DNA from: Marinobacter azerbaijanicus
GTDB lineage: Bacteria > Pseudomonadota > Gammaproteobacteria > Pseudomonadales > Oleiphilaceae
Assembly: GCF_030250645.1 (NCBI RefSeq)
Contig: NZ_JASSVS010000001.1
Coordinates: forward strand, 434,001 to 498,000
DNA length: 64,000 nucleotides
Direction of reading: 5' to 3'
Every line of letters starts with the position of its first letter. Position 1 is the first letter of the stretch. Of the stretch, positions 28,594 to 38,146 are shown piece after piece. The notes beneath the pieces are model-generated. The model searched no databases. It was not told where the DNA came from and worked only from the letters and a program-made list of their open reading frames with translations. Both the position numbers and the translations under genes were made by a program.

Positions 28594-30543
28594 GTGGCAG
28601 TAAAAAAACAAAACGAAACTTCAGATTCGCGGAGGATTCAGGTGAAGCGACAGCACGAACAGCGAGAGTATCGTTCAGTTATTGCTGACTCCTGGAATCG
28701 CTGTATCGGGTACGGCCTCCATCATGACCATGAGCCAGAACCAGCCAGTCTCGATGAGACGGCCATTCTGGGTCTTGAGCAGGAGTACGAGACCCTGCTG
28801 AGCACAACCGAAACCGAGGTACTGCCTTACTACAACAACATCATGTCTAACAGTCGCTGTCTTATACTCCTTGCGGATTCCGGGGCACAGGTTCTGAAAG
28901 GATGGGGAGACCGACGAATCACCGAGACCCGCCTTCGCCCCTACTTCTGCGCGGGTTCAAGCTGGCATGAACGCTACGCCGGGACCAACGCCATCGGGAC
29001 AGCAGTTGCCACCGGCTCACCAATCCAGGTCCAGAGAAACGAGCACTTTCTCAAGCTGAACCGCAGCATTATTGGTTCCGCTGCCCCGATTTTTGATACC
29101 GACCGGACCCTCATCGGAGTTCTCAGCGCTTTCAGTGATGCATACCTGCCCCAGGCTCATACCCTGGGCATGGTCAGACTGCTTTCCCAGTCCGTTGAGA
29201 ACCGCCTCATTGTCAGGCAACTGGGAAGTGACCACTTCATTCTTACCCTCAACGCCACGGCTGATAATATCGATAGCCCATGGTCCGGCCTGATTGCTTT
29301 CGATCACACCGGACGAATCGCCGCATCCAATCAGCGTGCTGATCAACTGCTGGGAGATGCATTACAGGGCCGGAACCTGAGCTCACTCTTCATGGAAAGC
29401 AGGAATCTGATCCTCAACCACTCCGAAACAGCTGCTATCCAGCTGACAACTACCAAACGGGTGCGACTGTCTGGCCTTCTCAAACGACCAGGTCGAATAA
29501 AAACACCGCATCAGAAGCCCACGACACGACCCACAGAACGAACCAGGCCCACCGGGCCGCACCTTGAAACTGTCTCAATTGATGATATAGAGCATGGAGA
29601 GCCTTCAGTCCGTCGCTGCGCGGACCAGGCTGGCAAGGTGCTCGAGCGCGGTGTTCCGATACTGATCTGCGGGGAAACCGGTGTTGGCAAGGAAGTGCTG
29701 GTAAAGGCCCTACACCAGGGCAGTAAAAGACGGGACCAGCCACTGGTATCCGTAAACTGTGCCGCCATTCCACCGGAACTGGTGGAGTCGGAGCTGTTTG
29801 GTTACGAGCCAGGTGCTTTCACCGGTGCACGGGCCCAGGGCTCACTCGGCCTGATCAGGAAGGCGGATAAGGGCATCCTGTTTCTGGATGAGATTGGCGA
29901 AATGCCGCTGGCCGCGCAGTCGAGGCTGCTGCGGGTTTTACAGGAGCGGGAAGTAATGCCGGTGGGCTCTACAGAACACATTCCGGTGGACATTCTGCTG
30001 GTATCGGCCACCAACCGTCCATTGTCCACCCGCATCGAGAGTGCCGAGTTCCGTGCAGACCTCTATTACCGCATCAATGGGCTATCGGTTGAACTCCCGC
30101 CACTGCGGGAACGTGAAGACAGACGGCAACTGATTCATCGGATCTATCAACAGCACCGCGACGGTAACCAGGCAGACACCCTTAAGCCGGAAGTCATGGC
30201 AGCCCTGGAAAACCACCCCTGGCCAGGCAACATCCGCCAACTGGTGAATATAATCCGTGTCGCCGTTGCTATTGCCGATGGCGAAGAGATCGAACTCTGG
30301 CATCTTCCGAAAGAGTTCCTGGGTGAATATGGGAACCGTGAAGAGCCCGCACAAAAACCGGTATTCGACCCCTCCTCCTTCAGTGAGGCCCCACAGGCGA
30401 ATGACAATTCCCGGACCGACATTATGAAGCACACACTGGTAGTCTATCAGCAGTGTATGGGGAACGTGTCCAGAGCAGCGAGGGAACTGGCTGTCAGCCG
30501 CAACACCCTGTACAAACGCCTGAGGGATCTTGGAGTGCGGTAA
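28594..30543 (+). CDS. Sigma-54-dependent activator, AcoR-like (GAF - AAA+ - Fis HTH)
   Basis: 649 residues from GTG 28594, with GAAGGA in front; no in-frame ATG fits. An N-terminal sensor region (about 30-230) with a GAF-like core (GSSWHERYAGTNAIGTAVATG) resembles AcoR; a short PAS-like part follows (IAFDHTGRIAASNQRADQLLG). The AAA+ domain has Walker A GETGVGKE (360-367), GAFTGA (407-412) and Walker B GILFLDEIGE, so it can drive sigma-54 polymerase. C-terminal helix-turn-helix (NVSRAARELAVSRNTLYKRL). No receiver domain: the signal is a small ligand, not phosphorylation. Divergent from glpS, convergent with glpK (7 bases apart). Glycerol or a related alcohol or aldehyde is a plausible effector, by context only. 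Confidence 0.9.
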   Translation: MAVKKQNETSDSRRIQVKRQHEQREYRSVIADSWNRCIGYGLHHDHEPEPASLDETAILGLEQEYETLLSTTETEVLPYYNNIMSNSRCLILLADSGAQVLKGWGDRRITETRLRPYFCAGSSWHERYAGTNAIGTAVATGSPIQVQRNEHFLKLNRSIIGSAAPIFDTDRTLIGVLSAFSDAYLPQAHTLGMVRLLSQSVENRLIVRQLGSDHFILTLNATADNIDSPWSGLIAFDHTGRIAASNQRADQLLGDALQGRNLSSLFMESRNLILNHSETAAIQLTTTKRVRLSGLLKRPGRIKTPHQKPTTRPTERTRPTGPHLETVSIDDIEHGEPSVRRCADQAGKVLERGVPILICGETGVGKEVLVKALHQGSKRRDQPLVSVNCAAIPPELVESELFGYEPGAFTGARAQGSLGLIRKADKGILFLDEIGEMPLAAQSRLLRVLQEREVMPVGSTEHIPVDILLVSATNRPLSTRIESAEFRADLYYRINGLSVELPPLREREDRRQLIHRIYQQHRDGNQADTLKPEVMAALENHPWPGNIRQLVNIIRVAVAIADGEEIELWHLPKEFLGEYGNREEPAQKPVFDPSSFSEAPQANDNSRTDIMKHTLVVYQQCMGNVSRAARELAVSRNTLYKRLRDLGVR

Positions 30544-30550
30544 ACCTTGC

Positions 30551-32023
30551 TCAAAGCTTACTGATAGCCTTGATCCAGCCTTCATAAAGACTGTCCCGCT
30601 GCGCCTTGGTCATCACTGGATCGAAGCTCCGATCGCATCGCCACATGGCACTCAGCTCATCGAGTGACTTGTAAACGCCAGCCTGCAGCCCCGCCAGGTA
30701 AGCTGCCCCAAGCGCCGTGGTTTCTACCAGAGCAGGCCTGTCAACTCTTGCTCCGAGAATGTCTGCGAGGAACTGCAATACCCAGCTGTTTGCAACCATG
30801 CCCCCATCCACCCGCAGCGTAATGGGTCTCAGGCCATCTTTTTCCATTGCCTTTTGCAGGTCCTTGGTCTGGTAACACACCGACTGCAAGCCAGCGGTGA
30901 CAATTTCCTTGATGCCGGTGTCCCTGGTCAGTCCGAATATGGCGCCGCGGGCGTTGGGATCCCAGTAGGGAGCGCCCAGGCCGGTGAATGCCGGAACCAG
31001 GTACACCCCGTGGTCTACCGGCGTACCCTCCGCCAACGGCTCTGTCTCGCACGCATTCCTGATCAGCTGGAGGCCATCGCGCAACCACTGAATGGCGGCA
31101 CCGGCAATAAAGATACTGCCCTCCAGCGCATAGACCGGCTTGCCGTTGAGGCGGTAGGCAACGGTTGTCAGTAAACGGTGCTCAGAAGTCAGGGCCTTGT
31201 CGCCCGTGTTCAGCATCAGAAAGCAGCCGGTGCCGTAAGTGCTTTTTGCCATGCCGGTTTCAAAGCAGGTCTGGCCGAAAAGAGCCGCCTGCTGGTCACC
31301 CGCAATACCCATAACCGGGACGCCGTCCAGGCGTCCGTTACCTACAATCTGACCGAAGTCGGCCGCTGAATCCATAACTTCAGGCAACAGCGATTCAGGA
31401 ATACCGAAAAGATCCAACAGTTCCTGATCCCACTCCTGACTGTGAATATTGAACAGCATGGTGCGGCTGGCATTGGTGGCATCCGTACGATGCTCCCTGC
31501 CGTCAGTCAGTCGCCAGAGCAAAAAGCTGTCGATGGTGCCGAACGCCAGCTCACCCTTCTCTGCACGCTGCCTGGCCCCTGGAACATTGTCGAGAACCCA
31601 GCGAATTTTCGTCGCCGAAAAATAGGGGTCAATCAGAAGCCCGGTCTTGTTATTCACCGACGGCTCCAGGCTCTGTTTTTTCAGGGTTTCACACCAGCCG
31701 GCGGTTCTGCGGTCCTGCCAGACGATGGCCGGATACACCGCTTCGCCAGTCGCCCTGTCCCAGAGCACGGTCGTCTCTCTTTGATTGGTGATCCCAACTG
31801 CAACCACTTCGTCTTTTTCGCCACAGCCCTCGGCCATGACCTCATCGCAGACTTCTCTGACGCTGCGCCAGATGTCTTCAGGGTTATGCTCTACCCAGCC
31901 ACTGGCGGGAAAATGCTGGGGGAACTCCTGTTGACTGGTTGCGTGTATATTGCCATCCAGAGTAAAGAGAATCGCGCGGGAGCTGGTGGTTCCCTGATCG
32001 ATCGAAAGTATGTATTGAGTCAT
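30551..32023 (-). CDS. glpK: Glycerol kinase
   Basis: 490 residues from ATG 32023 (E. coli 502). FGGY kinase with [14 protein letters not shown] at the N-terminus, WQDRR near 87, [25 protein letters not shown] near 250 and [11 protein letters not shown] near 400. It phosphorylates glycerol to glycerol-3-phosphate in the cytoplasm, trapping what the ABC importer brings in. It stands alone on the minus strand, divergent from glpR with 205 bases between; that gap holds an A/T-rich stretch with at most a half-site for GlpR (TTTCGTA near 32052). A 63-base upstream extension of the frame is lysine-rich and looks untranslated. Confidence 0.96.
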   Translation of the reverse strand: MTQYILSIDQGTTSSRAILFTLDGNIHATSQQEFPQHFPASGWVEHNPEDIWRSVREVCDEVMAEGCGEKDEVVAVGITNQRETTVLWDRATGEAVYPAIVWQDRRTAGWCETLKKQSLEPSVNNKTGLLIDPYFSATKIRWVLDNVPGARQRAEKGELAFGTIDSFLLWRLTDGREHRTDATNASRTMLFNIHSQEWDQELLDLFGIPESLLPEVMDSAADFGQIVGNGRLDGVPVMGIAGDQQAALFGQTCFETGMAKSTYGTGCFLMLNTGDKALTSEHRLLTTVAYRLNGKPVYALEGSIFIAGAAIQWLRDGLQLIRNACETEPLAEGTPVDHGVYLVPAFTGLGAPYWDPNARGAIFGLTRDTGIKEIVTAGLQSVCYQTKDLQKAMEKDGLRPITLRVDGGMVANSWVLQFLADILGARVDRPALVETTALGAAYLAGLQAGVYKSLDELSAMWRCDRSFDPVMTKAQRDSLYEGWIKAISKL

Positions 32024-32228
32024 GGTTATATTGCCTCGGGTGTTCTTATTTTTTCGTATTTTTACTTTTTTGAAAACAAAAGCCAACCCTTTTCATCAGC
32101 GAGAAATTACCCGAACTCCACAACTCCCTAAAAAGGCTGCACAAAGAGACAAAACACTCTAAACTGAACACGGATGTGAGATAGCCATTTCGTTCGTTAC
32201 AGAAAAACCCGATGCCGGAGGAGGTTGA

Positions 32229-32987
32229 ATGGCACAGCGACGCAGACAGGATCTGATCATGGAGCTGATCCAGCAAAACGGCTTTGTGACTACAGAACAG
32301 CTGGTAGATCAGTTCAAAGTCACGCCGCAGACCATTCGCCGGGATCTGAATGAGCTGGCCAGCCAGAAAAAGCTCCGCCGTCATCACGGTGGCGCCGGTA
32401 TCGACTCCAGTACCGTGAACACGGCCTACCAGGCACGCAAGATCATGGATCTGGAAGCGAAAGAGCGTATTGCCGAAGCCCTGGTACAGATGATTCCCGA
32501 CAACTCCTCCATGTTCATCAACATCGGTACGACCACTGAAACCATCGCCAAGGCACTGCTTGAAAAGAACAACCTCCAGGTGGTGACCAACAACCTGCAC
32601 GTCGCTTCCATTCTCTCCGCAAAGGAAGACTTCCATATCATTATTGCCGGAGGCGAAGTGCGTAATCGGGATGGTGGTATTGTGGGTGAAGCAACCCGGG
32701 ACTTTATCAATCAGTTCAAGATGGATTTTGGCATTATCGGGATCAGCGGCATTCACACCGATGGATCACTGCTCGATTTCGATTACCGGGAAGTCCGCGT
32801 TGCCCAGGCCATTATCGAGAACTCAGGTCAGGTGCTGCTGGCAGCCGACCACTCCAAGTTTGGCCGCAATGCCATGGTTCGTCTTGGCAGCATTGCCCAG
32901 GCCGATCACGTATTCACGGACGAGCCACCTCCCGTTGAGATCCGCCAGTTACTGCGCGAAAACAACGTGGAACTGCACCTCGTCTAA
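32229..32987 (+). CDS. glpR: DeoR-family glycerol-3-phosphate regulon repressor GlpR
   Basis: 252 residues (E. coli GlpR 252). N-terminal DeoR helix-turn-helix (GFVTTEQLVDQF, VTPQTIRRDLNEL) and the C-terminal phosphosugar-binding domain with NIGTTTETIAKAL and DGSLLDFDYREVRVAQAI. GGAGGAGG lies 5 bases before the ATG. It is expected to repress glycerol genes until glycerol-3-phosphate builds up. Four operator-like palindromes elsewhere in the window fit its known target type. It lies divergent from glpK and 200 bases before glpD; the gap to glpD is T-rich and shows a weak hairpin (TCCCTG ... CAGGGA, 33013-33032). Confidence 0.93.
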   Translation: MAQRRRQDLIMELIQQNGFVTTEQLVDQFKVTPQTIRRDLNELASQKKLRRHHGGAGIDSSTVNTAYQARKIMDLEAKERIAEALVQMIPDNSSMFINIGTTTETIAKALLEKNNLQVVTNNLHVASILSAKEDFHIIIAGGEVRNRDGGIVGEATRDFINQFKMDFGIIGISGIHTDGSLLDFDYREVRVAQAIIENSGQVLLAADHSKFGRNAMVRLGSIAQADHVFTDEPPPVEIRQLLRENNVELHLV

Positions 32988-33187
32988 CCTTCCCCGCCGG
33001 TAACCCCTTTCGCTCCCTGGAACCATTCAGGGAATCCTGACTTTACTCGCTCACACTTTTTCGTTTTTTTTCTGTTTTTTCCTTTACGAATATATTTTGC
33101 TTTCGCATAATATACGCATACGTTTCTGTTAAAACCGGAAAGAGCGCCAGGAAGCGTCCTTTCGTTGGCGTCAGGAGATGACACAAG

Positions 33188-34717
33188 ATGACTGAGGAGA
33201 ACAATAAATTTGACGTTGTCGTTGTTGGCGGCGGTGTCAACGGAACGGGGATCGCAATGGATGCTGCAGGCAGAGGCCTCAAGGTATTGCTTTGCGAAAT
33301 GAACGACCTTGCCTCGGCGACGTCCTCCAACAGCAGCAAGCTGATCCACGGCGGCCTGCGTTATCTGGAGCACTATGAGTTCCGGCTGGTGAGAGAAGCC
33401 CTTGCAGAGCGTGAGTCTCTGCTGCGGAACTCTCCTCACATCATGTGGCCAATGCGTTTCCGGCTACCACACCGCCCTCACCTCCGCCCCGCCTGGATGA
33501 TCAGAATGGGACTGTTCCTTTACGACCATCTGGCCAAACGGGAGGTTCTGCCCGGCTCACGGTCTATCCGGTTCGATGAAAAGGATCCGCTCAAATCTGA
33601 CATCACCAAGGGATTCGAATATTCCGACGGCTGGGTGGACGACGCGCGTCTGGTGGTGCTAACGGCCAAAAAGGCACAGGAGTGCGGCGCTACAATCCTC
33701 ACGAGGACCAAGTGCATCAATGCCGAGCGCGGTGAGAAGTCCTGGGACATCTCGCTCCAGGACATGAACGATGACAGCATTCACCACGTGTCGGCAAAGG
33801 TTATTGTTAATGCCTCAGGCCCCTGGGTAAGCCGCCTGTTCAGCGAAAGCCTGGCCATGAAGGCCCCAAAAAACATTCGCATGGTCAAGGGCAGCCACAT
33901 AGTCGTTCCTCGCCTTAACCGGGATACCGAAGCCTACATTCTTCAGAATGAAGACGAGCGCATTGTTTTTGTGATCCCTTATGAAGACGAGTTCTCCCTT
34001 GTCGGTACAACCGACGTTGATTACGAGGGTGACCCGAAGAAGGCAAAGATTTCGCCGGAAGAAACCGAATACCTGCTCAACATTGTCAACGCCCACTTCA
34101 AACGGCAGCTCACGGAAGCTGACGTGGTCTGGTCCTATTCCGGCGTTCGTCCGCTGATGGATGACGAGGAAGGCGATGCCAAGAAGGCCTCCCGGGATTA
34201 TTCGTTCGAAGTCAGCAAGGAAAAAGGCAAGGCGCCGGTTATTTCAGTATTTGGCGGCAAGATCACGACCTATCGCAAACTGGCGGAGGCAGCCACAGAC
34301 AAGCTCTGCCAGTTCTTCCCCCATGCCCGGGGGCCTTGGACCAAGAAGGGTATTCTGCCGGGCGGTGATTTTGAAAATCACGAGACCCTCGAAGCCCGGT
34401 TATCGGCGGACTATCCCTGGCTTCCCGAGGCCGTCTGCAGCCGCTATGTGCGCACCTACGGAACCAACGCCTACCACATTCTGGATGACGCCAAGTCGGT
34501 TCAGGATCTGGGCTACCGGTTTGCCGGAACACTCTATGAACGGGAAGTGGAATATCTGGTCAAACATGAATGGGCGATGACGTCGGAGGATATTCTCTGG
34601 CGTCGCACCAAACAGGGCCTGTATGCCACAGAAGAAGATGTCCGGGAGCTGGACCGCTATATGTCCACTCACGCAACCCCGCAACCGCAGACTGTTGCTC
34701 TCCACCACAGCGCCTGA
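33188..34717 (+). CDS. glpD: Aerobic glycerol-3-phosphate dehydrogenase GlpD
   Basis: 509 residues (E. coli 501). N-terminal FAD-binding VVVGGGVNGTGIAMDAAGRG, then SSNSSKLIHGGLRYLEHYEF, and the C-terminal FGGKITTYRKLAE block. A peripheral inner-membrane flavoprotein that oxidises glycerol-3-phosphate to dihydroxyacetone phosphate and reduces ubiquinone. It has its own promoter region after glpR and a strong terminator at 34737. Its product is the substrate of TpiA. Confidence 0.96.
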   Translation: MTEENNKFDVVVVGGGVNGTGIAMDAAGRGLKVLLCEMNDLASATSSNSSKLIHGGLRYLEHYEFRLVREALAERESLLRNSPHIMWPMRFRLPHRPHLRPAWMIRMGLFLYDHLAKREVLPGSRSIRFDEKDPLKSDITKGFEYSDGWVDDARLVVLTAKKAQECGATILTRTKCINAERGEKSWDISLQDMNDDSIHHVSAKVIVNASGPWVSRLFSESLAMKAPKNIRMVKGSHIVVPRLNRDTEAYILQNEDERIVFVIPYEDEFSLVGTTDVDYEGDPKKAKISPEETEYLLNIVNAHFKRQLTEADVVWSYSGVRPLMDDEEGDAKKASRDYSFEVSKEKGKAPVISVFGGKITTYRKLAEAATDKLCQFFPHARGPWTKKGILPGGDFENHETLEARLSADYPWLPEAVCSRYVRTYGTNAYHILDDAKSVQDLGYRFAGTLYEREVEYLVKHEWAMTSEDILWRRTKQGLYATEEDVRELDRYMSTHATPQPQTVALHHSA

Positions 34718-34736
34718 ATCACTCTCTCAGGCATTT

Positions 34737-34768
34737 GCTCCGGCCGGTTCTCCGCCCGGAGCTTTTTT
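34737..34768 (+). terminator. Rho-independent terminator after glpD
   Basis: GCTCCGG (34737-34743) pairs with CCGGAGC (34756-34762) and six T follow. Confidence 0.9.
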
Positions 34769-34783
34769 GTGGATTCAATACAA

Positions 34784-34813
34784 AAAGCCGGGTGTCTTTC
34801 GACACCCGGCTTT
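34784..34813 (-). terminator. Terminator of the porin gene
   Basis: AAAGCCGGGTGTC (34784-34796) and GACACCCGGCTTT (34801-34813) form a perfect 13-bp stem with a four-base loop. On the minus strand it ends in five T. It lies 47 bases after the porin stop. Confidence 0.9.
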
Positions 34814-34859
34814 CTGGCTGACTCCCTCTTCCCGCAAAGGAGAAAGGTATCAATGCCCT

Positions 34860-35978
34860 TTAGAAGGTAAGCTGTGAGCCTACGATGAAGGCATCGTATT
34901 CGCCCTGGCCGCCCTCTGTGCCCAGAGTGGTGTACTCGGCCATCAGGGTCAGTGCATCTGTTGCAGCGTAACGGGCAAAGATCATGGTCAGATCTGTGTC
35001 GTTAGCGCTTGAGTTGATGTCATCTTCACCCTCGCCATAGCTGGCACCCAAGGTGGTGCGATTGATCCTGTAGGTGGTCTCGACGTACCACTGGCTGGCA
35101 TCTTCCTCATTCGGGTCGAGGCGCGCAGCGAATACCCCATTGCCAGTGCCTGAGGTCATGGAGTAGTTACCCCGGACATTCAGGTCACCAAGGGATACCG
35201 ACCCGCCAAAATCAATGCCGGACATGGTGTAGTCGTCAAAGGTTCCGGTTTTCGAATCCACGTCCTGGGTAAAGGCGCTTGACCACACGGAGAACATGTC
35301 CGCGGAGTACACCACGTTGCCCTCGATACGTGGGGTGGTGTATTCGGCGTCTGCAACACCATCAACTTTGGAAGGGCTGAACACACCCACTTTGAACTGC
35401 AAACCGCCAAGGTTGTTGGAGGTGTACATCACGCGAGGCGTGAAGTTCGCGTAGAAGTAGCCATTGCCGATCCGACCGGCCGTGGCTGCCACCTGGTCAG
35501 GACCACCGATCAGGCCGACACCCAGACCACTGCCGTTATCACCGATAGCAGGCACACCAAAGATACCGAAGCCCTTACCAATATTGACTGTACCGAAGTC
35601 CCCGGCGACCGCAATTTCCGAAACCCGGCTGCGGAAGCTGGCATTGGCATCACCCGGAGCAATATCTGCGTTCATCTGGAAATGACCGGATACTTCCAGC
35701 CCGTTCTGGGTGGGGGCATAGAGGTTGGTCTGCAGAGTGGCGGGATTGAAGCCGGTTGTGATCGTGAAGGAGTCTTCATCGGTCGGATCATCATAGCTAC
35801 CGAGTACGGCGAAAATGGGAATGTGACCGTTGAAACCTGCCTTCCAGCCACTATCGGACTCGAATGTCGGCCCCGCAGAAGCCGGCGCAGCAAAAGCTCC
35901 GGCAACCAGAGCAATACTGGCGGTCAGCGCAGATATCTTGAAAGATTTTGCATTCGAACATTTGTTGTTTTCGATCAT
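34860..35978 (-). CDS. Outer-membrane porin (general gram-negative porin type)
   Basis: 372 residues with a long signal peptide (cleavage near APASA-GPTFE, residue 35). The rest alternates short polar and aromatic-rich strands, as in a beta-barrel, and ends in phenylalanine (VGSQLTF), the outer-membrane assembly signal. LNVRGNYSMTSG and LTLMAEYTTLGTEGG are porin-like strand pairs. The gene sits between glpD and the second glpV, with its own terminator, so glycerol entry through the outer membrane is a fair guess, but the family does not fix the solute. Upstream, on its own strand, lies a GlpR-like half-site (TGAATGTTCG, 36110-36101). Confidence 0.85.
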   Translation of the reverse strand: MIENNKCSNAKSFKISALTASIALVAGAFAAPASAGPTFESDSGWKAGFNGHIPIFAVLGSYDDPTDEDSFTITTGFNPATLQTNLYAPTQNGLEVSGHFQMNADIAPGDANASFRSRVSEIAVAGDFGTVNIGKGFGIFGVPAIGDNGSGLGVGLIGGPDQVAATAGRIGNGYFYANFTPRVMYTSNNLGGLQFKVGVFSPSKVDGVADAEYTTPRIEGNVVYSADMFSVWSSAFTQDVDSKTGTFDDYTMSGIDFGGSVSLGDLNVRGNYSMTSGTGNGVFAARLDPNEEDASQWYVETTYRINRTTLGASYGEGEDDINSSANDTDLTMIFARYAATDALTLMAEYTTLGTEGGQGEYDAFIVGSQLTF

Positions 35979-36368
35979 GATAGCTTCCTATTATTGTTTG
36001 AGATTTTCCGGTCCATCTTTTCTGCCTCTCGTTGGCACCCGGTTTTAGCCTTTTATCTGTGTTTTAAAGCAGTTACCGGGTTCGACGGACGCTGTCATCC
36101 CGAACATTCATTGCGGTCAGAGACCGTCTTCTGTTTTCGAGACACGACAAATTTAGCGCGAGATAGAAAAAATGGAAAGTTTTAGAACATATTTTTTTCG
36201 GATTTATTATGTCATGAAATGCACCATCCTGGACCAAAATACTCTATCTACTTGTTATATATGAGCTATAATTTGTCACAGAACTTTTTCGATATTTTCG
36301 TTGACGAACCATAAAGCGAACATTAGGCTCATTTATGTAGGTAAACAAACAACAAAAACAGGTGTCAC
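35979..36368. other. AT-rich divergent control region between the porin and the second glpV
   Basis: No gene is seen in these 390 bases. They hold the GlpR-like operator listed at 36293, a second half-site (GCGAACATTA) just after it, the half-site facing the porin at 36101-36110, and a small GGTC-AGA-GACC hairpin near 36117. The stretch 36170-36300 is very AT-rich, as expected of promoters. Confidence 0.5.
36293..36312. promoter_or_regulatory. GlpR-like operator upstream of the second glpV
   Basis: TATTTTCGTTGACGAACCAT agrees at 17 of 20 positions with the E. coli GlpR consensus; its first half-site is perfect. It lies 57 bp before the start codon at 36369. Confidence 0.5.
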
Positions 36369-38123
36369 ATGAAGAGTTGGCCGGTTGCTGCTGGGATTTT
36401 CTGTCTGTTTTTCTTCAACGCTGTCAGTCACGGATCCGACACTTTCAATGCGCTACCGGAAGCGCGCCAACAGATTATCGAACGATGGGTTTCAAACCAT
36501 TTTCAGGCGTCTACCCTGCCACCTCAGGAGCAGACAGAGGAGCTCGCCTGGTTTGCCCGGGCGGCCGCTCCTCTGGAGGGTCTCGAAATCTCGGTGCTAT
36601 CCGAGGATCTCGCAACCCATCGTTATGAAGCCAGTGTTCTCGCCCGGGCTTTTTCGGAGATTACCGGAATCAGGGTCACTCACGACCTGAAACCGGAAGG
36701 CGAAGTTATCCGGCAGGTGAACCTGCAGCGCATCATGGCCGCTAAAGGGCGATACGATGCCTTCGTGAACGATTCGGACCTGATAGGCACCCACTCCCGC
36801 ACCGGATGGGCACTGTCTCTGAGCGATTACATGGAGGGAGAGGGTAAGGCCTTTACCCTCCCTACCCTCGATCTGGAAGACTTTATCGGCCTGAGCTTTG
36901 TCACCGGCCCGGATGGCAAGATCTACCAATTACCCGACCAGCAGTTCGCGAACCTGTACTGGTTCCGTTACGACTGGTTCCAGCGCCCGGAGTTGCGTGC
37001 GAAATTTCTTGAGCGGTACGGCTACGAACTTGGGGTGCCACTGAATTGGTCGGCGTACGAAGACATTGCTGAGTTCTTCACGCTTCATGTGAGGGAAATT
37101 GATGGCAAGCGTGTTTACGGGCATATGGACTACGGCAAGCGCGATCCGTCGCTGGGATGGCGTTTCACGGATGCCTGGTTATCCATGGCGGGCGCCGGGG
37201 ACGCCGGCCTGCCCAATGGTCTGCCGGTAGACGAATGGGGCATCCGCATGGAGGAGTGCCGTCCCGTCGGCTCGTCTGTCAGGAGAGGAGGCGCAACCAA
37301 TGGGCCTGCTGCCGTCTACGCGCTACAAAAGTACATTGACTGGCTTGAACGCTATGCCCCGCCGGAGGCATCCGGAATGAATTTCTCCGAAGCAGGCCCG
37401 GTACCTGCCCAGGGACAGATAGCGCAACAGATTTTCTGGTACACCGCCTTTACTTCCGATATGACAGAGCCGGGCCTTCCGGTGGTTAACGAAGACGGTA
37501 CTCCAAAATGGCGAATGGCACCCTCTCCCTACGGCGCCTATTGGTCTGATGGTATGAAGCTGGGTTACCAGGACGTGGGCGCCTGGACTATTCCCCGCGT
37601 AATGAGCGATCGCAGGCAAAAAGCCGCATGGCTTTACGCCCAGTTTACGGTGTCGAAATCCGTCTCGTTGCAGAAGACCCTGGTGGGCCTGACCCCCATT
37701 CGCGAATCCGATCTGGATTCACCGGAGATGCAGGCGAGGAGCGCAGAGCTTGGCGGGCTGGTGGAATTCTATCGCAGCCCGGCTCGCGAGGCCTGGACGC
37801 CGACCGGCGTGAACATCGCCGATTACCCAAAGCTGGCAGAGCTGTGGTGGCCGAACATTGCCGATGCCATATCGGGAGAGCGCACAGCGCAACAGGCAAT
37901 GGACAAACTGGCCGAAAGCCAGGACCGGGCGATGGCTGTTATGGAGAGAAACTTTACGGTAAACAACTGTCCACCCCGTATAACCGCGGACGGCAAGGCG
38001 AAAGGTCGTGACTGGTGGCTGGCCCAACCCGGCGCACCGAAACCGAAACTGCAGAACGAGAAGCCGCCGGGGAAGACCATCCGCTATGAGGACCTGCTAT
38101 CCCGCTGGGAAGCAACCCGCTAG
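36369..38123 (+). CDS. Second GlpV-like glycerol-binding protein
   Basis: 584 residues with a signal peptide (MKSWPVAAGIFCLFFFNAVS, cleavage near HGS-DTF). It is alignable with GlpV (22158-23906) from end to end with long identical blocks (YQLPDQQFANLYWFR, YGYELGVP.NWSAYEDIAEFF, GWRFTDAW.SMAGAGD), so it is a paralogue of the same binding protein. The N-terminal 60 residues have diverged most. No permease or ATPase genes accompany it, so it probably feeds the same GlpSTPQ complex, perhaps with another affinity or ligand. A GlpR-like operator precedes it. It converges on the glycosylase gene 23 bases downstream. Confidence 0.88.
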   Translation: MKSWPVAAGIFCLFFFNAVSHGSDTFNALPEARQQIIERWVSNHFQASTLPPQEQTEELAWFARAAAPLEGLEISVLSEDLATHRYEASVLARAFSEITGIRVTHDLKPEGEVIRQVNLQRIMAAKGRYDAFVNDSDLIGTHSRTGWALSLSDYMEGEGKAFTLPTLDLEDFIGLSFVTGPDGKIYQLPDQQFANLYWFRYDWFQRPELRAKFLERYGYELGVPLNWSAYEDIAEFFTLHVREIDGKRVYGHMDYGKRDPSLGWRFTDAWLSMAGAGDAGLPNGLPVDEWGIRMEECRPVGSSVRRGGATNGPAAVYALQKYIDWLERYAPPEASGMNFSEAGPVPAQGQIAQQIFWYTAFTSDMTEPGLPVVNEDGTPKWRMAPSPYGAYWSDGMKLGYQDVGAWTIPRVMSDRRQKAAWLYAQFTVSKSVSLQKTLVGLTPIRESDLDSPEMQARSAELGGLVEFYRSPAREAWTPTGVNIADYPKLAELWWPNIADAISGERTAQQAMDKLAESQDRAMAVMERNFTVNNCPPRITADGKAKGRDWWLAQPGAPKPKLQNEKPPGKTIRYEDLLSRWEATR

Positions 38124-38146
38124 ACCCATCAGCGTGGTAGCCGGAC

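Noticed and set aside
32024..32228. GlpR operator between glpK and glpR
   Set aside because: Only a half-site (TTTCGTA near 32052) and a TTCGTTCG word near 32190 were found; neither makes a palindrome of acceptable quality.
32988..33187. Terminator after glpR (TCCCTG ... CAGGGA, 33013-33032)
   Set aside because: The stem is only six base pairs and no T-run follows directly; T-rich sequence begins about 20 bases later.
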